A DNA stretch of 40,392 bases from Massilia sp. (GTDB lineage Bacteria; Pseudomonadota; Gammaproteobacteria; Burkholderiales; Burkholderiaceae_D). Location: positions 1 through 40,392 of the forward strand of contig JAQGLR010000515.1 in assembly GCA_028292765.1 (NCBI GenBank). The letters are read 5' to 3'. Below the pieces are notes generated by a model. It was not told the origin of the DNA, made no database searches, and saw only the letters and a program-made list of their open reading frames with translations. Made by a program: the position numbers and the translations under genes. Shown here in pieces: positions 1-9,775 of this stretch; positions within the stretch are counted from its first letter, which is position 1; each line of letters opens with the position of its first letter.

Positions 1-161
1 CCCCAGATCTCGTTCCAGGCGAAGCGCGTGATCAGGTTCTGGAAGTCGGCATTGAAGCTGTTCGCATTGTTCAGCGAACGGTCGACCCAGGCGTCGCCGA
101 GGACGCTGCGGCGGTTCTGCAGGCCGCGTTCGAAATCGTGGTCAATCGGATCGAAACTCAT
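1..161 (-). CDS. pcaC: 4-carboxymuconolactone decarboxylase, N-terminal part (runs off window start)
   Basis: Reverse complement of 1-161 reads MSFDPIDHDFERGLQNRRSVLGDAWVDRSLNNANSFNADFQNLITRFAWNEIWG, a typical PcaC N-terminus (RR-VLGDAWVDRSL, ITR-AW-EIW); follows pcaB. Confidence 0.9.
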   Translation of the reverse strand, partial: MSFDPIDHDFERGLQNRRSVLGDAWVDRSLNNANSFNADFQNLITRFAWNEIW

Positions 162-181
162 GCGCGTTTTACTCCGTGAAT

Positions 182-1603
182 TCACTCGTGAAATGGGTGG
201 GTGGCGTCCAGCGCGGCCATGCGCATGCGCAGGCTGTGCAGCTGGCCTTCGGCCAGGCGGCGGGCAGGCGCCGCAGCGGCGACCGGGTCGAACAGGGCGG
301 CAAGCCTGCCCTGGTCGACGTGCGCCGCCAGTTGCGGATCGGCCCGGACGGCGTCAAACAGCAGGGCCTGGAGGCTGTGCCCGTCGCCGGCCCGCCCGCT
401 GAGTTCCTCCAGCAGCGCGTGGGCCCGCGGCCGGCCGATGGCGCCGGCAAGGTAGCTCGAGGCGGCTTCGGCAAACACCAGGCCGTGCAGGGCGCCGATG
501 TTGCGCAGCATGCGCTCCGGATCGACCTTCAGGCCGGCAAACGCGTCGTTCAGCGCGCGCAGGGCGCCGTGGGCGGACAGGAACAGGTTTGGCCACTCTG
601 CCAGCTCGGCCTGCCAGTTGCCCAGTCCGCGCTCGTGCTCCTGGCCCATGCAGGCCAGCAGGGCGGCGGCATGCTGCGGCGTGCGGCGCGCGGCGGCCAG
701 CGCGATCATCGACGAGACCGGGTTGCGCTTGTGCGGCATCGCCGATGAACCGCCGCGCCCGTTGCCGGACGGTTCGGCCAGCTCGGCGACCTCGCCTTGC
801 GCCATCAGGCTCAGGTCCGTCGCCAGTTTGCCCAGGCTTCCGGTCAGTACGGCCACTTCCATGCCCAGCCTGACCCATTCGTCGCGCTGGGTATGCCATG
901 CGGCATCCGCGACCTTCAGGCGCAGTTCCTTTCCCACGCGTTCGGCCACGGCCGCGCCGTGATCGGCCATGGTCGACAGCGTGCCGACCGCACCGCCCAG
1001 CTGCAGCTGCAGCGCCCGGGCGGCGGCTGCGCGCACCTGTCCGCGCGCACGCACCAGCGGCGCCAGCCAGCCGGCGGCCTTGAAGCCGAGGCTGGTCACC
1101 TGGGCCGGCTGCATCAGGGTGCGCGCGAGCACGGGTGTGGACAGGTGCCCGGCGGCGAGCTCCAGCAGGTGCCCGCCGAGGTCGTGCAGGGCGTCGTCGA
1201 GCAGTTGCAAGGCCTCGCGCGTGACGAGCACCATTGCGGTGTCGAGCACGTCCTGGCTGGTGCTGCCCCAGTGGACGTGGCGTGCCGCATCGGCGTCGTA
1301 CAGGGCCACCGTCCTGGTAAGTTCCTTCACCAGCGGAATGGCGAGGCTGCCGGCACGGCGCCCGGCGTGGACGATGGCGGGGATATCGTAGAGCTGGGCG
1401 TTGGACACGCCGGCGATGGCAAGCGCTGCCGCCGGCGGTATCAGCCCTTCCGCGGCCTGCGCCCGCGCCAGCGCCGCTTCAAAAGCGAACATGGCCTGCA
1501 CCACCGCCGCGTCGTCGAACGCGGCGATCATGTCCGGCGTGGTCAGGAAACTGTCGAAGATCGAAACACTCACTGGCGCTCCCGCTTGGTCGGGGTCATA
1601 CAT
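182..1603 (-). CDS. pcaB: 3-carboxy-cis,cis-muconate cycloisomerase
   Basis: Fumarase/aspartase superfamily signature GNGRGGSSAMPHKRNPV; operon context with pcaGH and pcaC. Start uncertain: ATG at 1603 (overlaps pcaG end) or GTG at 1573. Confidence 0.93.
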   Translation of the reverse strand: MYDPDQAGAPVSVSIFDSFLTTPDMIAAFDDAAVVQAMFAFEAALARAQAAEGLIPPAAALAIAGVSNAQLYDIPAIVHAGRRAGSLAIPLVKELTRTVALYDADAARHVHWGSTSQDVLDTAMVLVTREALQLLDDALHDLGGHLLELAAGHLSTPVLARTLMQPAQVTSLGFKAAGWLAPLVRARGQVRAAAARALQLQLGGAVGTLSTMADHGAAVAERVGKELRLKVADAAWHTQRDEWVRLGMEVAVLTGSLGKLATDLSLMAQGEVAELAEPSGNGRGGSSAMPHKRNPVSSMIALAAARRTPQHAAALLACMGQEHERGLGNWQAELAEWPNLFLSAHGALRALNDAFAGLKVDPERMLRNIGALHGLVFAEAASSYLAGAIGRPRAHALLEELSGRAGDGHSLQALLFDAVRADPQLAAHVDQGRLAALFDPVAAAAPARRLAEGQLHSLRMRMAALDATHPFHE

Positions 1604-2126
1604 AATCAAAGAAAACGGTTTCGTGCTCGCCCTGCATCCGGATATCCCATCGATACTGTCCGTCGTCCGTCTTCCGGGCAAGCAGGGTGCCGCGGCGCGC
1701 TTCCGGCACCTGGTTCAGTATGCCGGACTGCGCCAGTGCGGCATCGTCTTCGAGGAACACCGCCGTGAACTGGTGCTTCACCAGTCCGCGCGCGAACACG
1801 GTGACGTACATCACAGGTTCGCCCTGCGCAGGCTGTGCCGGCAGCGACACGCGCATGCTGAATTCGCCTTGCTCGCCGCTCGGCACCCGGCGAAAGCCCG
1901 GGATCATCTGCCCGGGCTCGGCGGGGGCCGCCTGCGGCGTCCATGCCTCGATCTGGGCGTCGTTGATCGGGTTGCCGTCGCCGTCGTAGATGATGCCGCT
2001 GACGAGGATCGTCGCGCCGGTCGCCTTCACCGTGTCCGGCAAACCGGCATCGACAGCCCACTGCCACGCTTCGTGCGAGAACGGGCCGATGGTCTGGGAG
2101 GTGGTGATCTTGCTCATTATGCTCAT
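1596..2126 (-). CDS. pcaG: protocatechuate 3,4-dioxygenase subunit alpha
   Basis: MSKITTSQTIGPFSHEAWQWAVDAG...GDGNPINDAQIEAWTPQ; intradiol dioxygenase alpha subunit, adjacent to pcaH. Start 2126 or 2117. Confidence 0.95.
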   Translation of the reverse strand: MSIMSKITTSQTIGPFSHEAWQWAVDAGLPDTVKATGATILVSGIIYDGDGNPINDAQIEAWTPQAAPAEPGQMIPGFRRVPSGEQGEFSMRVSLPAQPAQGEPVMYVTVFARGLVKHQFTAVFLEDDAALAQSGILNQVPEARRGTLLARKTDDGQYRWDIRMQGEHETVFFDYV

Positions 2127-2137
2127 TTTGCGTCTCC

Positions 2138-2830
2138 TTACAGGCCCATGGGCGTGGCGTTGCGTCCGCGCAGGACGATATCGAATTCGTAGCCCAGCAT
2201 CTCGGCGCCAACGGTGTGCTCGAGGCTGAAGCGCGAGACCAGGCGCTGGCGCGCCGCCTCGTCGGGCACGCTCTGGAAGATGGGATCGTAGTCGAACAGG
2301 GGATCGCTCGGAAAATACATCTGGGTCACCAGGCGCTGCGCGTACACGTTGCCAAACAGCGAAAAGTGGATGTGCGCCGGGCGCCATGCCTTGTCGTGGT
2401 TGCCCCAGGGGTAGGGACCGGGCTTGATCGTCACGAAGCGGTAGCGGCCCTCGTCGTCGGTCAGCATCTTGCCGACGCCATGGAAATTCGGGTCGAGCGG
2501 GGCCGCGTGCTGGTCCTTCCTGTGCCAGTAGCGCCCGGCCGAATTGGCCTGCCACACTTCGACCAGCGAGTTGCGCACCGGCTTGCCGTCCTCGTCGAAT
2601 ACACGCCCGGCGACGACGATCTTCTCGCCGAGGGGCTCGCCGTCGCCGTGTACGGTCAGGTCGGCATCGTTCGGCAGCAGGATGTGCGGGGCGGCGGCGA
2701 TGTTCTGCGTGACCGGCACGGGGGCCTCGATCCGCAACATCGGGAGCAGGGGGCCGCGTTTGACGGTGGACTTATAGGCCGGGTAGACGAGCTCCGGGTA
2801 GACGCCCGGTGGAACGAGATCGAATTTCAC
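2138..2830 (-). CDS. pcaH: protocatechuate 3,4-dioxygenase subunit beta
   Basis: (V/M)KFDLVPPGVYPELVYPAYKSTVKRGP...GRYWHRKDQHAAPLDPNFHGVGKMLTDDEGRYRFVTIKPGPYPWGNH...; GTG start at 2830 with GGAG upstream; longer upstream ORF extension is spurious. Confidence 0.95.
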   Translation of the reverse strand: MKFDLVPPGVYPELVYPAYKSTVKRGPLLPMLRIEAPVPVTQNIAAAPHILLPNDADLTVHGDGEPLGEKIVVAGRVFDEDGKPVRNSLVEVWQANSAGRYWHRKDQHAAPLDPNFHGVGKMLTDDEGRYRFVTIKPGPYPWGNHDKAWRPAHIHFSLFGNVYAQRLVTQMYFPSDPLFDYDPIFQSVPDEAARQRLVSRFSLEHTVGAEMLGYEFDIVLRGRNATPMGL

Positions 2831-2927
2831 AGCGTTGTCTCCTTCGATTGATTGGTGGTGGTGCCGGGACAGCGTAAGGAAATGCGCAGGTCGCCGCAAT
2901 AGGCGAATGGCCGCGCCGATCGCATAG

Positions 2928-2953
2928 CGCACAATGTGTGCGACAATCGCACA
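2928..2953. promoter_or_regulatory. Putative IclR-family (PcaR/PcaU) operator
   Basis: TGTGCGA-CAA-TCGCACA perfect 7-bp inverted repeat (2937-2953) with an additional CGCACA half-site immediately upstream, in the pcaH / iclR divergent intergenic region. Confidence 0.7.
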
Positions 2954-2974
2954 AACCACCGAGGATTTTAGCGA

Positions 2975-3748
2975 ATGATGGATCAAGCGGAACGTCCGCT
3001 GGCACGCGACCTCGTCGCCGGCCTGGACAAGGGCCTGAAAGTGATCGAGGCGTTCGACCAGGAGCGCTCGCGCCTGACGATCGCCGAGGTGGCGCAAGCT
3101 ACCGGGCTGACCAGGGCGGCAGCGCGCCGCTACCTGATCACGCTGACCCACCTTGGCTACATGCGCCACGAGAACAAGCTGTTCTCGCTGACCCCGGCGG
3201 TGTTGCGGCTCGGGCAATCCTACCTGCATTCGGCCAGGCTGCCGCGCATCGTGCAACCCCTGCTGTACCGGCTCGCATACTCGCTCGGCGAGGCAGCCTC
3301 GGTCGGTGTGCTCGACCATGAGCAGCTGGTCTGCGTGGCTGCGGTGAGCGCCGGGCAGCTGGTGTCGGGGACGCTGCAGCCAGGCACGCGCGTGCCGGCC
3401 TATTGCACAGCCAACGGCCGGGTCCTGCTGGGGAGCCTGCCGCAGGCCGAGGTCGACCGTTTCCTCGAGCGCGTGCAGCCCGAACAGATTACGCAGCACA
3501 CAATCGTCAACAAGGAGCGCCTCTCGCTCGAGATCGCCCGTGGGCGCGCCCAGGGTTATGTGCTGGTCGACCAGGAACTGGAGCTGGGCCTGCGTGCGAT
3601 TGCCGTGCCGATCAAGAATTTTCGGGGCGATGTCGTGGCGGCGATGAACGTCAGCGTCCACGCCGCGCGCCTGCCGGCCGGGCAGATGGTCGAGCGCTGC
3701 CTGCCGGCGATGATCAAGATTCAGGTGGAACTGGGCGCCTTGCTCTAG
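2975..3748 (+). CDS. IclR family transcriptional regulator, PcaR/PcaU/PobR type
   Basis: LVAGLDKGLKVIEAFDQERSRLTIAEVAQATGLTRAAARRYLITLTHLGYM...; divergent from pcaHGBC. Confidence 0.93.
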   Translation: MMDQAERPLARDLVAGLDKGLKVIEAFDQERSRLTIAEVAQATGLTRAAARRYLITLTHLGYMRHENKLFSLTPAVLRLGQSYLHSARLPRIVQPLLYRLAYSLGEAASVGVLDHEQLVCVAAVSAGQLVSGTLQPGTRVPAYCTANGRVLLGSLPQAEVDRFLERVQPEQITQHTIVNKERLSLEIARGRAQGYVLVDQELELGLRAIAVPIKNFRGDVVAAMNVSVHAARLPAGQMVERCLPAMIKIQVELGALL

Positions 3749-3751
3749 GTG

Positions 3752-4253
3752 TCAGGCAGTGGCGGCGGCATGGGTCTGCTGGCGGAATTGCTTCGGCGTC
3801 AGCTTGACCAGCTTCTTGAACAAGCGACTGAAGCTTGCGGCAGGCTTCGAGCATCAGCCGGTCCTGGGTCATGTCGAAAGCGGTCTTGCCGGCGAGCTTA
3901 GCCCTCGTGGCCCGCAGCGGCGAAGAGCACGTTCTGGTCGATCGTCAGCACGTAGCCGTGCGCTTCTTCGGAAAAATCGAAGCCGTGCGCGAGGGAAGGG
4001 TGGATCGTCAGCGCGACCGGCCCGCCGCAGTCCCAGCCGTCGCCGTCGATGTCGCCTTGACCCGTCCGCCGATTAAAAAAAGTACCTGGAACAGCCCGGC
4101 ATGCCGGTGCGTTCCGATGTGCCAGTCGTGCTGGCGGCTGCGTGTTTCGATCAGCTCGATATGCACGCTTTCGGTGTCGAGGCCCCGCCTTAGCTCGCCA
4201 TACAGCGCGAATTCCGGGATCCTGACGGGCGGTGCGATAGGTAGGCCGGGCAT
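3752..4253 (-). pseudogene. pobR: Decayed PobR-like AraC family regulator
   Basis: N-terminal fragment IPEFALYGELRRGLDTESVHIELIETRSRQHDWHIGTHRHAGLFQVLFLIGG, frame-shifted continuation VALTIHPSLAHGFDFSEEAHGYVLTID, then residual KTAFDMTQDRLMLEACRKL and SFSRLFKKLVKLTPKQFRQQ (C-terminal end of an AraC HTH); stops/frameshifts between and most of the HTH missing. Confidence 0.85.
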
Positions 4254-4348
4254 GGAGGCAAACGGTGCGAGAGCGGTTAAAGGTAAAAATAGTACAAGTT
4301 TTTCACGCCTCTATCCATTCTTATCCTGGCCACCCGGGACTAAGATGA

Positions 4349-5554
<1,206 letters not shown>

Positions 5555-5767
5555 TGGGGGTGGCGCCTGGCTTGTGAAGTTCCACAGCCGAACACACTAC
5601 TGTTAGTGGCTTGCGCGGCCGGCGGCACTGGCCTACACTCTGGAGCATAAGTTCTGTCATCAAACATTGGTGCGATGAACGAACATCATGGTAGGGTTAT
5701 TCATGTGCTGCCATGCCTGGCCGCTGTCCCAGGCCCACGAATCTAGTAAAAAGTTTCGGAGTCAAGC

Positions 5768-6496
5768 ATGAGCCAACAAGAAGCCGCCCTGGTCACGGGC
5801 GGCAGCGCCGGCATCGGCCGGGCCATCTGCGAGGCGCTGCTCGCGCAGGGGCGCACTGTTGTCAATCTCGACTACAACAAGCCGGACTGGGGCCATGACA
5901 AGCTCGTGTCCTTCCAGGCGGACCTCACGCAGCAACAGGAAACCCGGGAGATCGCGCGGCAGATCACGTCAAGCCACGACGTCACTGCACTGGTCAACAA
6001 CGCCGGCGCCACCCGTCCCGGCACGATCGACACCGCTACGATGGCCGACCTCGATTACGTGGTCGACCTGCACTTCAAGGCCAGCATCATCCTGATCCAG
6101 GCGGCATTGCCGGCGCTGCGCGCATCAAGGCAGGGCCGCATCGTCAACATGTCGTCGCGTGCGGGACTGGGCAAGGCGGAGCGCGTCGTGTATTCGGCCA
6201 CCAAGGCCGGTTTGATCGGCCTGACGCGCACGCTGGCGCTCGAGCTCGGCGGCGACGGAATCACCGTGAATGCCGTGGCGCCAGGGCCGATTGCGACGGA
6301 ACTCTTCCGGCAAAGTAACCCTGACGGCGCGCCCCAGACAAAACGCATCATCGACAGCATCGTCGTCGGGCGTCTCGGCACTCCAGGGGACGTGGCGCGT
6401 GCCGCGCTGTTCTTCCTTTCTCCAGATAACGGGTTCGTGACCGGCCAGGTGCTGTATGTGTGCGGTGGCACGACGCTCGGCGTCGCACCGGTCTGA
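5768..6496 (+). CDS. SDR family oxidoreductase
   Basis: ALVTGGSAGIGRAI, NNAG, YSATKAGLIGLTRTLALEL, PGPIAT motifs. Confidence 0.92.
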   Translation: MSQQEAALVTGGSAGIGRAICEALLAQGRTVVNLDYNKPDWGHDKLVSFQADLTQQQETREIARQITSSHDVTALVNNAGATRPGTIDTATMADLDYVVDLHFKASIILIQAALPALRASRQGRIVNMSSRAGLGKAERVVYSATKAGLIGLTRTLALELGGDGITVNAVAPGPIATELFRQSNPDGAPQTKRIIDSIVVGRLGTPGDVARAALFFLSPDNGFVTGQVLYVCGGTTLGVAPV

Positions 6497-6613
6497 CTTG
6501 ACAATGCTACGGGCCGGGCGACCGTACCCGGACCCCTACCGACGGGACTGCCCGTTCACATCGCCCGCAGCGGCATTTGCGCCCCTGCAGGTATAACTTC
6601 TCGGAGACCATCC

Positions 6614-7621
6614 ATGCCACGTTTCGTTCCTGATACCGCTTTCAAGTGCCGCACCACCCTTGTCGCTGCGGCCGCCGTTGGCGTCCTGTCGCTGGCCCCC
6701 CTGGCTGCGCAAGCCCAGGCGGCCTTCCCGACCAAGACCATCACGATCGTCGTACCCTTCTCGGCAGGTGGCACCACCGACATCCTGGCGCGCGTCGTCG
6801 GGCAATACATGAGCAAAGATCTTGGCCAGACGGTGCTGGTCGATAATCGCGCCGGCGCGGGCGGGAACATCGGCGCCCAGGCCGTGGCGCGGGCTGCGCC
6901 GGACGGTTACACGCTCCTCATGGGTACCGTCGGTACGCACGCGATCAACCAGAGCCTCTACAAGAAGCTGGCCTTCGATCCGGTCAAGGACTTCACGCCG
7001 CTGTCGCGCGTGGCGCTGGTGCCGAACCTGCTTGTGGTCAATCCTTCGCAACCGTATAAGAACGTCAAGGAAATGATCGCCTATGCAAAGGCCAATCCGG
7101 GCAAGGTCACCTTCGGCTCGTCGGGCAATGGCAGCTCGATTCACCTGTCCGGTGAACTCTTCAAGCAGATGGCCGGCGTCGACATGCAGCACGTGGCCTA
7201 CCGTGGCAGTGCGCCGGCGCTGACCGACCTTCTCGGAGGCCAGATCGCCGTCATGTTCGACAACATGCCGTCGGCAATTAGCCACGTGAAAGGCGGCAAG
7301 CTGCGCGCCCTGGCAGTGACCACGCCAAAGCGCTCGCCGGCATTGCCGAACGTGCCAACCATCGCCGAGGCTGGCGTGCCCGGCTACGAAGCCACATCCT
7401 GGTTTGGCCTGCTGGCGCCTGCCCGGACACCTGCGCCGGTGGTCGCGAGGCTGAACGCCTCCATCCTCAAGGCGCTGGCCGACCCGGAGGTGAAGAAGAA
7501 AATGGCGGAGCAGGGGGCCGAACCTCACGGGGAGAAGCCGGAGCAGTTTGCGCAGTTCATCCAGGGCGAAACGGCGAAGTGGGGCAAGATCGTGAAGCAG
7601 TCGGGCGCGACGACCGACTGA
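6614..7621 (+). CDS. Bug family tripartite tricarboxylate transporter substrate-binding protein
   Basis: Signal peptide then FPTKTITIVVPFSAGGTTDILARVVGQYMSKDLGQTVLVDNRAGAGGNIGAQAVARAAPDGYTLLMG. Confidence 0.95.
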   Translation: MPRFVPDTAFKCRTTLVAAAAVGVLSLAPLAAQAQAAFPTKTITIVVPFSAGGTTDILARVVGQYMSKDLGQTVLVDNRAGAGGNIGAQAVARAAPDGYTLLMGTVGTHAINQSLYKKLAFDPVKDFTPLSRVALVPNLLVVNPSQPYKNVKEMIAYAKANPGKVTFGSSGNGSSIHLSGELFKQMAGVDMQHVAYRGSAPALTDLLGGQIAVMFDNMPSAISHVKGGKLRALAVTTPKRSPALPNVPTIAEAGVPGYEATSWFGLLAPARTPAPVVARLNASILKALADPEVKKKMAEQGAEPHGEKPEQFAQFIQGETAKWGKIVKQSGATTD

Positions 7622-7677
7622 TCACGAGGGCCGGGAGGCAGGAATGAGACGCAATGCGATGCTGCGCGATAATCTGA

Positions 7678-7704
7678 TGGTGCCCGGAGCCGGGATCGAA
7701 TACG
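7678..7704 (-). repeat. Left copy of direct repeat; tRNA 3'-end-like fragment (tRNA-Phe type), putative att site
   Basis: tggtgcccggagccgggatcgaatacg; reverse strand TTCGATCCCGGCTCCGGGCACCA matches a tRNA T-loop/T-stem/acceptor/CCA end; repeated at 39603-39629 with one mismatch. No tRNA 5' half is present. Confidence 0.75.
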
Positions 7705-7731
7705 CCTAACTTTGTCATCGGAAGAACCCGG

Positions 7732-7860
7732 CTCGCCCGGGAGCTCAGCTTCACCAGCGCCAGGTCTCCTCTCGCCACCATGCGGTAGACCGTCGCGTGC
7801 GAGATTCCCGATCGGTGTATCACCGTCGAGATGCGGTAGGGCGAGGGGGGGGCGGATTGT
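7732..7860 (-). pseudogene. Remnant of HTH/AlpA-excisionase-like DNA-binding protein
   Basis: Minus-strand YRISTVIHRSGISHATVYRMVARGDLALVKLSSRASRV; core shared with remnant at 39755-39870. Confidence 0.6.
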
Positions 7861-7890
7861 ACGGATAACCAGGACAGCGAACTGCAGGAA

Positions 7891-7931
7891 CAAGTGGCGT
7901 CGTTGACAACAATGGACGTCACTTGTAGCAT
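7891..7931 (+). promoter_or_regulatory. Putative sigma70 promoter (TTGACA-N17-TAGCAT) embedded in an inverted repeat
   Basis: -35 7903-7908, -10 7926-7931; dyad CAAGTGGCGTC (7891-7901) / GACGTCACTTG (7915-7925), 10/11 complementary. Confidence 0.5.
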
Positions 7932-7942
7932 CGCGCCTAATC

Positions 7943-8365
7943 ATGAAGCGCCTCTCTCGTCCATCGCGGCTCCTTGCTGCGGCGATCACCCTCTTCAGCA
8001 TCCTGTTCATGCAGCTTGCTGTGGCGGCCTACGCCTGCCCCGCGCTGAGCCTGGGGCACGGCAGCGCGGTTGCCAGCACATTCGCGCCCATGTCGGCCTA
8101 CATGCCGCCAGACGAGATGCCGGCCTGCCACGCGATGGACCCGGTGCAGCCCAGCCTTTGTGACGCCTACCACCAGGCGGACAGCCAATCGCTCGACAAG
8201 CCGGCGGTGCCGCCGCTGGCGCCCTTCCTGGCCGTTGGCTTCGGGTTGCCGCTGCGGCCGCTGGACCTCGTTTATCGACCAGACTTCACCTCCGCTAATC
8301 CTCCCTTCCTGGCGCGAACGACGGCGCCGCCCCTGGCAATCCGCCACTGCTGTTTCCGTATCTGA
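7943..8365 (+). CDS. Small secreted Cys/Met-containing protein of the copper-efflux locus (hypothetical)
   Basis: Signal peptide MKRLSRPSRLLAAAITLFSILFMQLAVAAYAC; CHAMDPVQPSLCDAYHQADSQSLDKP; C-terminal TTAPPLAIRHCCFRI; directly upstream of the OMF gene. Confidence 0.75.
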   Translation: MKRLSRPSRLLAAAITLFSILFMQLAVAAYACPALSLGHGSAVASTFAPMSAYMPPDEMPACHAMDPVQPSLCDAYHQADSQSLDKPAVPPLAPFLAVGFGLPLRPLDLVYRPDFTSANPPFLARTTAPPLAIRHCCFRI

Positions 8366-8440
8366 TCCTCCTGCTTGCCCGGTCTGTCGTCGCTGTGCCT
8401 GGTGCATTGGCGATGTTGTGCATTGCATTGTGGAGGATCC

Positions 8441-9775
8441 ATGTTTATCCCATACACCGCGCCCGTGCTGGCGCGTCATCGCGCCTGCCGAGGCGGCGCA
8501 CGGTTCGTGCTCGCCTCATTTTTCGCCGCATTGTGCGGTGGTGCTGCCGCGCTTGAGAATCCGCTGACACTGCAGGAGGCGCAGCTGCGCGCGGTAGAAC
8601 GCTCCCGTCTCCTGGCCGCGAAGGACCATGCCGTCCACGCATCGCGAGAACAGGCGGTCGCCGCCGCGCGCCTGCCCGACCCGGTCCTGAAGCTTGGCGT
8701 CGACAACCTACCGGTCGAAGGACCGGACCGGTTCAGCACCACGCGCGATTTCATGACCCAGCGCCGCATCGGCCTCATGCAGGACCTGACGCGCGCCGAC
8801 AAGCGGCGCTTGCGCGCAGAGCGCTTTGAACGCGAAGCCGACAAGACGTCGGCGGAAAAGACCGCGGCCGCCGCCGCGATCGAGCGCGACACGGCGATGG
8901 CCTGGCTGGACCGCTATTATTTTGAGGCGATGGCAGGGCTGGTCGCCGAACAGGAACAGCAGGCGAGCCTGGAGGTCGCGGCGGCCGAGGCTGCATACCG
9001 TGGCGGACGCGGCGCACAAGCCGACGTCTTCGCCGCCGGCGTCGAGGCGCTTGCCCTGGCTGACCGCTCCCGCGAGCTGGGACGGCGCGTCGCCAACGCC
9101 AAACTGGCGCTCGCGCGCTGGATCGGCGAGGCGGCGCAACTCCCCCTCGCAGGCAAGCCGGTGCTTGACGCCGTCCCGCTCGAACCCGGGACACTGGAGA
9201 CCCAGCTCGGCCATCACCCCGAGATCGCCGTGTTGCGAAAGCAGGAAGACATCGCCGCAACCGAAGCAGCGCTTGCGCGAGCCGACAAAAAGGCGGACTG
9301 GAGCGTCGAAGTCGCGTTCCAGCAGCGCGGGCACGCGTACTCGAACATGCTGTCTGTCGGCGTGTCCGTTCCCTTGCAGTGGAATCAAGGTAACCGGCAG
9401 GACAGGGAGGTATCGGCACGGCTGGCACAGCTCGAACAGGCGCAGGCCGAAAGCGAGGACGCTCTGCGCGCGCACGTAGCCGAGGTGGGGGCCATGCTCA
9501 ACGAGTGGCGGGACAACCGGGAGCGCCAGGCGCGACTCGAGCAGGACCTGCTTCCGCTGGCACGCTCACGGACCACGTCGGCCGTCGCGCATTACCGCGG
9601 CGGCAAGATGTCGCTCGCCGACGTCCTCGCTGCACGCAGGGGGGAACTCGATGCGCGTTTGCAGGTGCTGCAGCTGGAGGCGGACACTGCCCGTCTCTGG
9701 GCGCAGCTCCGGTTCCTGGTCCCGGCAAGCGGACAACGCGATGCGAACCAAGGTATGGACAGGAGGCAGCAATGA
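8441..9775 (+). CDS. TolC family outer membrane factor (CusC-like)
   Basis: Outer membrane factor with long coiled-coil repeats; first gene of an OMF-MFP-RND set; RBS GGAGG before ATG 8441. Confidence 0.88.
   Translation: MFIPYTAPVLARHRACRGGARFVLASFFAALCGGAAALENPLTLQEAQLRAVERSRLLAAKDHAVHASREQAVAAARLPDPVLKLGVDNLPVEGPDRFSTTRDFMTQRRIGLMQDLTRADKRRLRAERFEREADKTSAEKTAAAAAIERDTAMAWLDRYYFEAMAGLVAEQEQQASLEVAAAEAAYRGGRGAQADVFAAGVEALALADRSRELGRRVANAKLALARWIGEAAQLPLAGKPVLDAVPLEPGTLETQLGHHPEIAVLRKQEDIAATEAALARADKKADWSVEVAFQQRGHAYSNMLSVGVSVPLQWNQGNRQDREVSARLAQLEQAQAESEDALRAHVAEVGAMLNEWRDNRERQARLEQDLLPLARSRTTSAVAHYRGGKMSLADVLAARRGELDARLQVLQLEADTARLWAQLRFLVPASGQRDANQGMDRRQQ

Noticed and set aside
2831-3661. 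N-terminal extension of the 2138..3661 minus ORF
   Set aside because: Open frame only because it runs antisense through the IclR regulator gene; PcaH begins at the GTG at 2830.
7678-7704. Complete tRNA gene
   Set aside because: Only the 3' ~23-27 nt match a tRNA; no anticodon or D arm on either side.
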